64,000 bases of DNA, from assembly GCF_932294415.1 (NCBI RefSeq), contig NC_065543.1:29903530-29967529 (forward strand), in the 5' to 3' direction. A model generated the notes under the pieces. The model was not told the origin of the DNA and searched no databases. It was given only the letters and a program-made list of their open reading frames with translations. This DNA comes from Quercus robur. Lineage: Eukaryota > Streptophyta > Magnoliopsida > Fagales > Fagaceae. The translations under genes were made by a program, and so were the position numbers. This document shows positions 1-11,757 of this stretch, piece after piece; within the stretch, counting starts at the first letter, position 1; every line of letters starts with the position of its first letter.

Positions 1-917
1 TTGAGACTCAATTGATTTTTTTTCTTTTTTCTTTTTAAAACTTTTCATATCTAGATGCATTTTTGCTAGTAGACATTTCTAATCAAAAAATATATACAAA
101 TAAAAGAAACACTATCAATAATATATTTATCTAACTTGAATAAAAGGTAATTTCCAAACATAAAATAATAGAATCTACTATATAAAAAGTACTATTGCAG
201 CTTCACCAAACAATAAGTATCTAGCAATCTTAACCTGGATAAATAAAGACATATTCATTATATTATTAATTCAATGAATTAAAACTAATAAAAATAATAT
301 ATATTTATTCTAAATATCCATTTTGGTCCTATAATGTGTACAAGAAAAAAAAATTGTGCTACAATGTGTGGTATTCTTGCCTCATAGATGTATAATTTTT
401 TTATTTTTTTTTCCTTTCAGTATTATTATTTCATTTTGTTGTTTGTTTTTTGGATTGAAGGGTTTTTTATTTATTTATTTATTTATTTTTAAGTGTAGTC
501 TGTGATACACAACAAAATGCAAGATTTGGTAAAAGTGTAAAATGCATCCTATAACAAAAAATATTAATAAAATGCAAAATTAAAAAATAAATAAATAAAA
601 CCAAAACCAAAACCAAAACGCCACGGCCCAAAAATAGAACCCAGCCCACAGCCACAAGTCTTAAAGTTTTAATAGCAATCAATATCATTAATCATCACTC
701 AACAACCACAACCCACAAGTTCCACCCACTGACCCTCGAGGTTTATAATATTTGAAATAAAAAACCCACACATCAAAAAGAGATACCTCAGCCATGAGAG
801 TGAGCAGTAAATGATAGACTAGATCGGAGGAAAAGTGGAGCCACCAACGGAAGAGATTTAACATTTTAGAGTAGTGACCACTGACCAATGAAGAGGAAGA
901 ATGAGACGAAAAATTGC

Positions 918-923
<6 letters not shown>

Positions 924-954
<31 letters not shown>
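924..954. repeat. (GA)n microsatellite
   Basis: About 15 uninterrupted GA units are visible directly. Confidence 0.9.
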
Positions 955-957
<3 letters not shown>

Positions 958-1199
958 TATGGGTAAAATTTTGGAATTTGGGATCTTTTGTGTGTTTATT
1001 TGTGATTGTTTTGTGAGTAGTTTTCTTAGACCGGATTTACATTTTATTTTGTTGTAAATTTTGGTTTGTCTAGAGGTTAAAGATGTTATTTATGAGACAA
1101 TTAATTTTATTTAGAACAAAGAATTTTTATCTTGTTTTTTGGTCAAAAGGATGGTGCATATTTTTTTTTTTTGGGGTTTAATTAGGAACCAATTTTTTT

Positions 1200-1310
1200 T
1201 TTTTTTTCTAATACCTATTTTTTTCCAAAATTTTGGGGTCCCCTTCCACTTGGGGGCCTTAGGCAATGACTTAACTGGCCTAGTGGAAGGGCTGGCCCTG
1301 CTAATAACTC
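1200..1310. repeat. Fragment of the GGGCCGGCCC dispersed repeat
   Basis: The segment contains 'gggggccttaggcaatg' and 'aactggcctagtggaagg' followed by 'gctggccc'. It parallels the right end of the 857-bp element at 10901-11757 ('gggggccctaggcaatgg', 'aattggccta'). I read it as a truncated second copy of that family flanked by A/T runs. No target duplication is visible here. Confidence 0.45.
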
Positions 1311-1614
1311 GAACGTGGATGCCTAAAAAAAAAAAAAAACTGTAGGACACCAATGTTAGAGTTATAAATAAATGCCAAATTTTGAGGAGTTAGAAGCTCC
1401 ATTGGATCAATTTTTAAAATTAAAAATGATCTCTAAATTTAATTTTGTAGTAAGAAACTCCAAATGTTATTGTGGGATTAGAAATCCCTATCACAAAAAC
1501 TTTGAAGAATTTTTACTTGGAAATCTTTAATTTAGGAACACAAACCCCATATTTTAATTAGGTAGTTAGGAACTCCAAAGTTCATGTATAGAGTTCAATA
1601 CTCATCAAGAAATG

Positions 1615-1618
<4 letters not shown>

Positions 1619-1653
<35 letters not shown>
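1619..1653. repeat. (TA)n microsatellite
   Basis: About 17 TA units lie inside the left arm of the 1605-2590 inverted-repeat element. Confidence 0.9.
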
Positions 1654-1659
<6 letters not shown>

Positions 1660-1875
1660 GAATTCCTACAAATTGCAATAATGTCCATTAATACATTGCA
1701 ATTGACCTCTAAAGATTAGAGAATTACATATAAGGTCCCATTACTTGCAATTATATATATTTTTTCTTCCACCACATTATATTCTCATAAGCCACCAAAA
1801 CTGGATTAATATCACTACTCTGATACCATTCATAGTTCTGCGGAAGCAATATGAAATAAAAATTTTATATTTAAA

Positions 1876-2030
1876 GTCATGGAGTGATCATTGTTAGTTA
1901 AAAGGTTGTTCTATCACAATTGCCCCATAAGGTGTTCTTGATCGGATCTAGTTCAGTGCATATACTTGTTACATTTTAAAGGCCATGAACTGATCACTAT
2001 TAGTTAAAAGGTTGTTCAATCACAATTTTC
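1876..2030. repeat. Internal direct duplication, about 52 bp, offset 103 bp
   Basis: The segments at 1876-1926 and 1979-2030 share 'ttagttaaaaggttgttc' and flanking words ('atggagtgatcattg' versus 'atgaactgatcactat'). They form a partial tandem duplication in the core of the inverted-repeat element. Confidence 0.6.
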
Positions 2031-2292
2031 CTATTGTCCTCAAACATGAGAGTATATATTTATTTATTATACACATAGATTTAATGATGTCAACTGGTGA
2101 TGCTCTTTTAAATGCTATATATAGACATGTTGGGTTGGGTTATATGTGTAATGAGTAAAATATGAAAATGTTCAACAGTGAATCTACCAGTCTGTAAAGA
2201 AGATAGTACATTCAGTTGATTTTCATATTGGAGTTGGACTCAAAACAAAACCGACTAGTGACTTTTTTCAAAAGCATTTTTTATATATAAAA

Positions 2293-2307
2293 TACAATGT
2301 GTGTGTT

Positions 2308-2345
<38 letters not shown>
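2293..2345. repeat. Compound (GT)n(TA)n microsatellite
   Basis: Interrupted GT units run directly into about 15 TA units. Confidence 0.9.
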
Positions 2346-2349
<4 letters not shown>

Positions 2350-2739
2350 TTTTCAAAAATATTTTGGAGTCCAATAGAAATTATGAAATCAAGAAATTAA
2401 AGGTTACATAAGCTAGAGACATGACAGTGATATTAATCCAATCCTAGTGGCTTATGGGATTATAGTGTGGTGGAAGGACAAATATATAAAACTGTAAGTA
2501 ATGGGACCTCATATGTAATTCTCTAATCTTCAGGGGTTGATGGATATTATTGCAATCTATAAAAGTTCAAATATTTTTCTTGATATGGTTGAAAAAACTA
2601 AGGAATAATTTTGAAAGAGTTTCAAGCTAGAGTCAATAACATTAAAAAAGCTATTGATTGATCTTATAATTGATGACGGGATCTCATGCCCTATCTCTCT
2701 CTTGGGTTTTACAAAAGTCTTAACAAAATAATATTTTTA

Positions 2740-4220
2740 AAAACACATCAAGAGTTGGCCATCTGAACTACTAAGTGATACTATATATATATTACTCCAA
2801 ATTTCTCATTAATTTCCCTGCTTTGAAAGGACATCATAATGGCTGTTAGACAATTCACATAATCAAATTAGGTCAACCCTAGATCCTCATTTAATAATTT
2901 TTCTTCTAACTATATTGTTGTAGCAATGCCTAAAGTGCAACGAATGTGTTCAGAAAACCACTATACGATCAGTTTTCCCAAATCATCACCAAATACAATA
3001 CCTTGTGACCTAGATAAAGACTTGTCTATCAAACCACTAAGGCACAATAAATCATTGAATGTGGTCTATGTGGTGAAGTAACCTAAAACCTAATTGACAA
3101 TTTTCAATATAAACTTCCCTGTCAAATGGTTCAGTACATTATCCACATTTTCAATTAACAAAGATAGTTGTTGCAATTGAGGAGCCATGTAATTGGGACT
3201 TTCATTGGAGAAATCTGCTTACAAATCTTCCTCTAAAAAACCCACTAAATCCATGAGGTCTTCCATGAGATTATTATCTTCTCGCATATTCACTTGTACC
3301 TAAGATTCAGTATCGTGTGAAGTCCCAACTACCTATTGGACTAGTAAATCGAGATAAGGTACAGGTGTTGTGCCCCTATTATTGGTGTCGTCTAACCCTT
3401 CTAGCCTTTTATAACTAGCCCTCTTAAATTTCACATCATCTTCAATTAAAGAACACATCATCATCAATTAAACAACGTTTTCTATCAGCTTTGGGATTTA
3501 GTCTTGCAAATAAATGGGGGATCCTTACTATTCATTGTGGGATTAGAATCAATTTCTTATAGTCAAAATGGGTAATCTAATATTGGAAGTTTCTATTGGT
3601 ATAATTTTAATAACAAAATTGGGTTCATTCTTATGATAAGATTGTCCTGTCAAGTAATAAACTCGATGAACTAATAGGCCCAAATTAGGTGTAGAGCATT
3701 TGACTCAGTATCGATAATACCGGTAAGAGCAAACTATAAAGCACATCTATTTGGGTAGTATGCTTCCACCCATAATTCTTGACCCAATTAGACTAGCAAT
3801 ACCCCAAAGTGAATAAACACCAGGAATTCGAACTGCTCATCCAAAAGGTCACCAAGATCCATGAGATCAATTCTATCTACACTCTCGTTAAACAAAAAAG
3901 GAGGACGAATAATATTTTCAGAACTTTTTAAGGACATGCAAGCACCAAACAAGGTAAAATCATTTGCCGTACACCTATACATTTCGCGAGAAAAGGAAAT
4001 CCTGCAGGAAACTTATAAGCTAGACTCTGATGGTACAATACAAGCATATACTCCTTAAACCAACCAAGAACGTAGTGCACATAAAAATTTAGATTGGTCA
4101 TACCAGAGCCTCTTAGGTGAAAGGCAACCTGGTTAAGTCCATGATAAATATCGCCTAAGTCCATGTCAAATGTCTATCGCCTCACCACATCGTTCCCATA
4201 ATGAAGAACAAAAAGACTAA
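2740..4220 (-). pseudogene. Plant mobile domain (PMD) gene relic, left arm, C-terminal part
   Basis: This is the continuation of the minus-strand relic at 11793-12310 after the 4221-11792 insertion. Translated pieces include YHGLNQVAFH, MTNLNFYVHYVLGWF and ENIIRPPFLFNESVDRI. They resemble the 'GLN ... FPIHYLYGW' region of PMD (plant transposon-type) proteins, which are carried by several plant transposons and were domesticated in MAIN/MAIL-type genes. Frames are broken by many stops, so no product is expected. The plus-strand copies at 12325-14225 and 25000-25460 are its inverted homologue. The lower end, about 2740, is where similarity to the 25.4-kb copy fades. Confidence 0.6.
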
Positions 4221-4500
4221 CGGCACGTTTGATACACTGTAATAGACCCTGTAATGGAATAGCTATTCAAGAGGAATAGGTATTCAGTTGTTTGGTTGTG
4301 TTTTGTTGGAGAGAATAGCTATTCATAAAGGAATGACTATTCTTTAAAACGAGGAATAGTTATTCTTTTAAAAAGCTATGTAACCTCTATTCCTTAACCC
4401 TACAAATTTAAAATTCCTAAACTCTCCTTGACTCCCTCATCAACTCTCTCTCTCTCTCTCTTTGCGCCATGTTAGATTTAGACCCACAAACAACAATTAG

Positions 4501-5599
4501 TGTTGGGAAATTTAGATCCCAATTGATAAAATTAATAAGTTTTAAACACAAGTTGTTAATTAGATTTATTACGAATAAAACTTGTTAAAAACAAACAAAC
4601 ATCAATATTATGTCAAAATCATGCAGCGGAAAAATAAATAAGACAAGATATGATAACCCAGGAAAACCAATGAAACAAATTAGTTTCACAGTAAAAAACC
4701 TGAGGGGAAACCTTCCCGAAAATCAATCCACTATAGTAAAGAAGAGTTTCAGATCTAGTACAAAATCTTTTTCCTTAGACTCTACAATCCCCGTAGATGA
4801 ACTCACAGTAGAAACCTTCTACCGTTTCAGAACCTCTAAACTCTTCAATATATGAACGCCACCCTTTTTGATACACGAATCCCAGTACGTGACTAACAAA
4901 TTGCGCAGATTCCAGTACGCGACTTAATCACCAACTAGAAGAAGATTGTTGGCTGCAAAGTTCTTCACTTCATCAACAATGAAGATCAAGTAGCACATGG
5001 TTACAAAACCCTAAGGCCCAAAGACGCAGTAGTTTCTTTCAGAGAGAATAAGGCTTCAGTCACCTTTTGCATATGTTCTCCTTGTATTCTCATAAGTGAC
5101 GGCATCTAAAATAAGCCTTATATAGGTCTAGGGTTCTGAGAAAAGAAACCCTACACAAATACATAAACATAGGCTAAAAATCATATCTGAAAAATCTAAA
5201 ATTCGTAAAGCTCGACAGATAAGGTGTCGAGGAACATCTCGATCGATTCACCAGGTGTTGAGAAGCTATCGAGGAGACAGAAAATTTCTCGATCAATCGA
5301 CTAGCTATCGAGAAGGTGTTGAGATTGCGATAAGAAACACCTTAAGAGGCTCGATAGATAGCCTAACTGTCGAGAGGTGTCAATTAGTTATCGAGCTTTA
5401 AAAACTCAGCACTTCTTCACTTATTTCTTAGACAGACTTGATGACTTCAACACTTGATCTTGAAATCTTATTTCTTGAAGTATTAAACCTCATCCTAGAT
5501 CTACCCAAATACAAATAAAGTACGTTTTGTCAAAAGATTAGCCAATTACATAAAATCATGACATATGTTCTTAACAAGTGAAACACATATGTCCTAACA
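4501..5599 (-). repeat. Copia 3' LTR (1099 bp)
   Basis: On the plus strand it begins TGTTGGGAAATTTAGATCC and ends GTCCTAACA. In element sense (minus) it runs TGTTAGGAC...CCCAACA. It contains a cluster of short CTCGATCGAT/CTATCGAG words around 5200-5400. Confidence 0.85.
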
Positions 5600-5612
5600 A
5601 TCTCCCGCTTTG
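5600..5612 (-). other. Polypurine tract of the Copia element
   Basis: The minus strand reads CAAAGCGGGAGAT directly against the 3' LTR. It fits the plus-strand primer site of plant Copia elements. Confidence 0.75.
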
Positions 5613-7299
5613 ACAATCTGTGACAAAACTACAACAAACAAATGAACATATGAGAGAAGTCATAAATCAATCAACTCATATTCACTTGTTGAATACAATA
5701 AAATCTATACTAAAACAAACTCTTGAAAAATTTTGCAAGAAGAGAATTTATGGCAAGTAGACTTTGACAACCTGTATTTCTGAAACACTTTAAACAAAAC
5801 TCATCAAGGCATCTTTGTGTGAAACAGAAATAATAGATTGCATACAAATAATAAGAAACATATGTATAGAGATAGAAAAGAAACAACACATGTAAAGATA
5901 GGTGAAGAAGACATACATCATCATATATATATTAAAGATATGCACAATGTATGTAAACATAGTCACAAGACTGGTGTACACGAAGAACGAGATAAGCACT
6001 CCCCCCTAACAAGATGAAACACATCTCCCTCTTACTAAGGAATGTATTTCTCCCCCTAACATGTAGAATCTTAAAAATAAACCACAAATGTTTTCACAAA
6101 TTCTCCCCCTTTTTGTTATAATTGACAAAGGGTACAAGAAACTAGAAAGCTTCACCCGAGAGACATAAAAACATGATCAAGGATGATCAAGGGGGCACAA
6201 GAAATCCATATAAATGCATGAATGTAATGAAATAAAATGCTATGGATGACAAGATAATAAAAAGATGCAAAACACACACACACACACACTAAACAAGTCT
6301 AACCAATTTTATATTTCAAAAACAAGTTAAGACAATTTAATGAACATACATTAACACATGTAAACCTTGTGATAGCCAAATCACATTGTACCTGCACATG
6401 TACCAAAAGTAGCAAAGAATATTGCATGTTGTGTGTGAAAAACATCGCAAGATTGCATAAGTGTATACATGTTATGATGATTTGAGATATGAGAAAATCA
6501 CTTTAACTCACACACAATCATAACTGCTTGATAGGGACTATCACCTTTGAGATACATCCTATAACTCCCACATCTTCTAGAATACATGCTTGCAATCAAT
6601 TTTTAAAGCATTTTTTATCTTTTTGCTTTTGATTTTTCTTTGCATATTTTTCTTTTAAGCATATCATGCACGGGCATATAAGAGAGAGAAGAAATACCCA
6701 ATGATATTTGACATTCCAATTTTACTATATTGAAGCACACAAATATCATTGATACTACACTTTTGCTATGCCGAAGCATACTAGTGTCATATTATGATTA
6801 GCGGGCAATAGTGGTGAGATGGTTATTTATGCTTTTCTCTTAGGATTTTCTAGTCCTTCCCGTCAAAAAGAGTGATATGAGTGTTAAGTACAAGAGATAA
6901 CTTAATCTTACTCATCACAAACAAGAGCCACAAAGCTCACTTGCTTAGTTGTGCATAGAGATGCTCATCTAAGTTACAAGAGATACAAAATTTAGACAAC
7001 TTTGTTTCAATAGCCATCCAAGGTACACAAGTACCAATGTACACAAACACACATTGTTTTTGTATTTTTCTGATTTTTCTCTTTTTATTTTGAAAAAAAA
7101 AAACAAAATAAAGACTAAACAACCAGACAAACAACAGACAAACAACATGAAAGCATGAAGAAAGATGCATATGCATGAAGGCATGATAGAAAGGTGTAAA
7201 TGCATGAAGGCATGATTCCAAAAGCAGATAAGAAATCAAGTAAAGAAAGTCCTACTTTAGATAGAAAGAATTAAAGCAAAGGACAAACAGAAAATACAA
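5613..7299 (-). other. Noncoding 3' region of the Copia element with repeated polypurine tracts
   Basis: No pol coding is visible. On the minus strand there are several purine tracts (complements of 'ctcccccctaac' near 6001, 'tctccccctaac' near 6050, and 'tctccccctttttg' near 6101). Multiple purine tracts upstream of the 3' LTR are a described Sirevirus feature. A (CA)n tract lies at about 6273-6290. Around 7145-7215 the word 'tgcatgaaggcatga' recurs. The 100-codon open frame near 6937-7239 has no recognisable motif, and I do not call it. Confidence 0.55.
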
Positions 7300-9055
7300 T
7301 CAAGTCTTAGGCTCTTTTCTCACCCACACAGCACGAGTCTTTGGCCGTGAAGATGAAAAGGCACGTGTCCTAGTATGTCTATTAAAGGACATAGAAGAAT
7401 TAAGATTCTCTTGAAATTGAGTTAAAATGCTCAAAGTTTTTAATAACTCTCCAAACAAAGGTGTAGGTCCTTGAGAGGAAACCTGTGACCGTTTGGAAAA
7501 TTGCTTTTGAGGATACAACTTAAAGCAATTAGGACGAATGTGTCCAGAAACACCACAATGGTGACAAACATGAGGTCTAACAAAGGATTTAGAATTAGCC
7601 AGATCAGTATACATTTATCACCTTTCTCAGATTGGGGTACGAAGATAGTCCTTGATCTAGAAGCCGTGGAAGAGGAGGGGCTAGAGGAAACAGCATATCC
7701 TAAGCCAATCTTGTCAGAACTAGGCTTTTGAGCACTCAATACCTCATCAAGCTTTGTACTAGACATTCTCTCTATTTGAGTTCTAGCTTGACTAAGCTCA
7801 ACTTCAATAAGGTGTTCTCCACAACAAGAGTCTCAACTAATCTTGTAGTCTCATCTAGTTTGACTAACAAATCAGCTTTTTCAGTCTTTACCTCATTAAG
7901 CTCTTTTCTACAAAGATGAGAAGTCTTTTCAGATTTTATGAATTCAGTGCATAACTTATCATAGGCTTCCTGAAGGGTCATCTTCTTGGATACTTCATTA
8001 TCAGAAGAATCCCCATTGTCACTAGCACTCTCCACAATCACCTTATCGATTGAGGCAGCAAAGGTCATAAGGTGACGACATTCATCCACATACTCATCAG
8101 AAGAGTCATTCTCAGTGTCACTCCAGGTAGCAACTATCCCTTTCTCTTTTGACTCCTTGATCTTTTCCTTCATGAGATAGTTTGGGCACTCTATCCTCAT
8201 ATGACTAAAACCTTTGCACTCATGGGATTGGATGAGGGGTTTCTCATTCTTGCCATTTCTAAAGGATTTAGATTTCCTAGGTGGTTTACCCTTATCCTTT
8301 TTCCTAAATTGAAAAAGCTTGATAATCTTATCAGTTATGAAAGTTAGATCCTCATCCTCATCTTCACTTTCATCTTCATCTTCAGAGTCCTCAATCTCTT
8401 CCTCTATACCCTTAAGAGACATGTTTTTACTCTTTCCACCTTTTCCCATTGAGCCTATTCCCATCTCATAGGTTTGAAGGTTCCCTACAAGCTCAGTCAA
8501 AGGAAGTTGATCAATGTCCTTCACTTCCTCAATGGCAGTGATCTTGGCATGGAATCTTTCAGGTAAGGACGTAAGGATTTTCCTAACAATTTTGGATTCA
8601 GCTATAAATTCTCCAAGGTTGAAGGCAAAATTCACAATATCCTTGAGTTTAGCATAGAACTCATCAAAGGTCTCATCCTCCTCCATCCTTATTTCTTCAA
8701 AAATACTAGTGAGTCTTTGAAGCTTCACAGTCTTTACTGCCTTGGTACCTTCATAGGTGGTCTCAAGAATAGTCCATGCTTCCTTGGTAACTTCCGTGGA
8801 TGATATTTTCTTGAATTCCTCATTGGTCACCCCACAGAACAAAGCATTCAAGGCCCAACTGTTGAAATTTGCCGCTATGATTGTTGCATCATCCCAATCC
8901 ACCGGCGCTTCCTTTGGCTTAATCCAGCCAACTTCAACAACTTGCCATACCTATTTACCTAAAGCCTACAAAAAAACTTTCATACGAACTTTCCAGAACA
9001 CATAATTAGTTCTATCAAATAAAGGAGGAATCAAAAGAGATTGTCCATGATCCAT
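7300..9055 (-). pseudogene. Copia gag polyprotein relic
   Basis: The probable start is the ATG at 9055, because MDHGQSLLIPPLFDRTNY matches the gag N-terminus of Copia elements. Two early stops (near FL*ALGK*V) interrupt the frame, which is then open for 376 codons to 7772. This part carries the UBN2-type gag domain (SWALNALFCGVTNEEF, RLTSIFEEIRMEEDETFDEF) and a damaged zinc knuckle, SHECKGFSHMRIEC, whose first cysteine is replaced. An acidic stretch and a leucine-rich coiled-coil tail follow. A frame change near 7770 leads to a second, intact CCHC knuckle (CHHCGVSGHIRPNC) and a stop at about 7300 after KTRAVWVRKEPKT. The role in an active element would be assembly of cytoplasmic virus-like particles. 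Confidence 0.75.
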
Positions 9056-9109
9056 GACAACGGGGGTCAAGGATCACACTCAGGAAATTAATCCACTCAA
9101 AGTGTACCC

Positions 9110-9121
9110 GCTCTAATACCA
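9110..9121 (-). other. Primer binding site (initiator Met tRNA type)
   Basis: The minus strand reads TGGTATTAGAGC, one base from the canonical TGGTATCAGAGC complementary to plant tRNA-iMet. It lies three bases from the 5' LTR, which fixes the element's orientation. Confidence 0.8.
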
Positions 9122-9124
9122 CTT

Positions 9125-10219
9125 TGTTGGGAAATTTAGACCCTGATTGATAAAATTAACAAATTTTAAACTCAAGTTGTTAATTAGATTTATTATGAAT
9201 AAAACTTGTTAAAAACAAACAAACATCAATATCATGTCAAAATCATGCAGCAGAAAAATAAATAAGACAAGATATGATAACCTAGGAAAACCAATGAAAC
9301 AAACTAGTTTCACAGTAAAAAAAACCTAGGGGGAAACCTTCCCAAAAAGCAATCCACTATAATAAAGAGAAGTTTCAGATCTAATACAAAACTTTTGTCC
9401 CTAGACTCTACAATCTCCGTAGATGAACTCACAGCAGAAACCTTCTACCGCTTCAGAACCTTTGAACTATTCAATATATGAATGTCATCATTTTTAATGC
9501 ATAAATCCCAGTACTTGACTAATCAATTGCGCAGATCCCAGTACGCGACTTAATCACCAACTAGAAGAAGATTGTTGGCTGCAAAGTTCTTCACTTTATC
9601 AACAATGAAGATCAAGTAGCACATGGTTACAAAACCCTAAGGCGCGAAGACGCAGTAACTTCTTTTAGAGAGAATAAGGCTTCGGTCACCTTTTGCATAT
9701 GTTCTCATTGTATTCTCATATGTAACGGCCTCTAAAATAAGCCTTATATAGGTCTAGGGTTGTAAGGAAAGAAACCCTACACAAATACATAAACATGGGC
9801 TGAAAATCAAATCTGAAAATCTGAAATTCGTAAAGCTTGACAGATAAGGTGTCGAGAAGGTGTCAAGGAATCGATCCACCAGGTGTTGAGAAACTATCGA
9901 GGAGACAGAAGATTTCTCAATCGATCGACCAGCTATTGAGAAGGTGTCGAGATTGCGATAAGAAACACCTTAAGAGGCTTGATAGATAGCCTAGCTGTGT
10001 CAAGTAGCTATCGAGCTTTAAAAACTCAACACTTCTTCACTTGTTTCTTAGACAGACTTGATGACTTCAACACTTGATATTGAAATCTTGTTTCTTGAAG
10101 TATTAATCCTCATCCTACATTTACTCAAATACAAGTAAAGTGCGTTTTGTCAAAGGATTAGCCAATTACATAAACTCATGACGTATGTTCTTAACAAGTG
10201 AAACACATATATCCTAACA
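9125..10219 (-). repeat. Copia 5' LTR (1095 bp)
   Basis: This is the homologue of 4501-5599 with the same termini (TGTTGGG...CCTAACA on the plus strand). It abuts the primer binding site. Its outer flank carries the ATTAG duplication. Confidence 0.85.
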
Positions 10220-10224
10220 ATTAG

Positions 10225-10351
10225 GTAGGTCCCTTTTTTGCTGCTATATTTCTCTAGCAAACACCCTCAACGAGTATTGATATCTTGCTAGTCCTTGGGA
10301 TATTAATAGATAATTATGGAATTAAAGGATTACAGTTTCGCAATTGACAGT

Positions 10352-10399
<48 letters not shown>

Positions 10400-10900
10400 C
10401 GACAAAACTGTGTATTTTATTATAGAATAAAAATAGCGAAGTACAAATGAAGGTCCAAATCAAAAAAAAAAAAAAAATTACAATCCACGAGAGTTAGGGA
10501 TATTTGCCATTTCTTTTTAATATTAATATTAATAAAAAAATTATATTAATTGATCTTTTCCATTTTTTATAGGGATATTTGCCATTTCTTTTTTGAATCA
10601 TGAGCTTTTTCCCCTCAATCATTTTTGTTTTTAACATTTATGTAGATATTAATTTTGACCAAATAACACATGTATTATTTGTAAAATTATTTAATTTGTA
10701 CTTCATAAAATGTTAAAGGTAGAACCACAAAAATTGTAAATATAAATTTAAAAAAGAAGGGTATTTTAGGAAATTTAATTTAACTGGGCTTTCACTTCAA
10801 CATCTTTACTTTGTTGTCACCAAACAAATAAATAGTAATAATTATTTCATTACAACTTCTTTTATTCCTTGTAATACTTATTTTTATTCCTATGTAATCA
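10225..10900. other. Right half of the Tourist-like element, with a poly-T insertion
   Basis: No gene is visible. A pure T run spans about 10354-10394. The phrase 'agggatatttgccatttctt' occurs twice (near 10496 and 10571), suggesting a small insertion with a duplicated target between them. The flanking sequence belongs to the split 4221-11792 element. Confidence 0.5.
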
Positions 10901-11757
10901 GGGCCGGCCCAAGTGTTTTGGAGGTCTAAGGTGAAATCTTCAAATAGGGACTTTATGTTATCACTTAAATAATATTTAACTAACATTTTATATAATAATT
11001 TTTTTTTTAAATTCATTCTTTTTACTTTTTAATATGACTTTTTTTTTTCTTTTAGAAAATGCTAAAGTTATAACAAATTTTACTACAAACTGGTATTGTA
11101 ATGAATGTAATTAATGACATGAGGCTTACAAAAATACTAGAAATATTATAAAATTTACAACATGAGAATTACAACGATATATCACCAATCACAAATATTC
11201 ATTCAAAAGTGCATTCAATAGTTTGTTGAAATCTACCTATTATATTTATTGTCACATCAAATTATAAAAATTATGGAGACCACCACGCACCCTTGGTGCA
11301 ATGATAACTCCACGAGTATAAATTCTTGTGGGGTGTGGAGGGTAATGGCTGAGATTTAAGTCACTAGAAGAGAGTTTCACACACATGTACACTTAAATTA
11401 GTGCCATTAGGCTAGAGTAGAATTTTTATTTTATATAAAAATAATTAAATAAATAAAAGTTATGTAGTAAAATTTATAGTATTTTTAACATTTTCCTATT
11501 TGAATTACTTGTGATTAGTAACACATCTATTGAAAGACCTATTTATTTAAGTTTGTCTTATCTCTATCTCTAGCATTACGTAATTCTATGAGCCTTTTTA
11601 ATAGTGAAAAAAAATGTAAACCAAAATGTTTTAATATCTCCCAAAAATATTTATATATAAAAATAAAATAAAAAAATTTGCCCCCAAATTTGAGGCCTTC
11701 TCTAGTAAGGGGGCCCTAGGCAATGGCCTAATTGGCCTAAACCTAGGGCATGCCATG
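10901..11757. mobile_element. 857-bp GGGCCGGCCC element with 10-bp target duplication
   Basis: The element begins GGGCCGGCCCAAGTG and ends CCTAGGGCATGCCATG. It is flanked by perfect copies of TATGTAATCA (10891-10900 and 11758-11767). It is AT-rich inside, with no coding sequence, and carries a SINE-like segment. A 9-10-bp duplication would suit a MULE or a retroposon. I cannot decide between them, because there are no long inverted repeats and no poly-A tail. Confidence 0.6.
11278..11450 (+). mobile_element. tRNA-derived SINE-like sequence
   Basis: The 5' part reads like a tRNA-related head. An A-box-like 'tggtgcaatgataactcc' is followed about 50 bases later by a B-box-like 'gctgagatttaagtcact', a degenerate GGTTCAAATCC. 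A body with 'cacacacatgtacactta' and 'ggctagagtagaa' then runs into an A/T-rich tail. This layout is typical of plant SINEs transcribed by RNA polymerase III. Boundaries and target duplication are uncertain. Confidence 0.45.

Larger units (their letters stand above)
1..1604. other. AT-rich intergenic sequence, no gene
   Basis: This stretch is low-complexity and AT-rich, and I see no convincing coding region. It holds T-rich runs, a GA microsatellite, a fragment of a dispersed GGGCCGGCCC-type repeat near 1.2 kb, and a series of short phrases of the form 'gaaactcc' between about 1380 and 1600. Those phrases resemble the repeats near 57.2-57.9 kb. The short open frames here are compositional. 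Confidence 0.6.
1605..2590. mobile_element. Inverted-repeat element with about 170-bp arms
   Basis: The left arm (about 1605-1825) and right arm (about 2428-2590) are reverse complements over most of their length. For example, 'agattagagaattacatat' on the left matches the reverse complement of the segment near 2510-2530, and 'ccataagccac' matches 'gtggcttatgg'. The left arm contains a (TA)n tract that the right arm lacks. The core shows no coding sequence. The architecture fits a non-autonomous DNA transposon with long inverted repeats. I could not define target duplications, so the superfamily is open. Confidence 0.5.
4501..10219 (-). mobile_element. Gag-only Ty1/copia element, Sirevirus-like
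   Basis: Two LTRs (1095 and 1099 bp) in direct orientation are flanked by the 5-bp duplication ATTAG (4496-4500 and 10220-10224). The primer site, gag and polypurine tract show that the element reads on the minus strand. The interior is only about 3.5 kb. It carries gag and a noncoding 3' region, but no protease, integrase, RT or RNase H. This is a pol-less derivative that would depend on a partner for movement. LTR divergence, judged by eye, is several percent (7 differences in the first 80 bp), so it is not recent. Sirevirus affinity is inferred from the long gag, coiled-coil tail and repeated purine tracts. Confidence 0.85.

Noticed and set aside
6937-7239. 100-codon frame in the Copia 3' region as an envelope-like gene
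   Set aside because: It is short and low-complexity with no signal or fusion features. It derives from 'tgcatgaaggcatga' repeats.
11278-11340. Genuine tRNA gene
   Set aside because: Only A- and B-box-like words are present, without a cloverleaf. It is better read as a SINE head.
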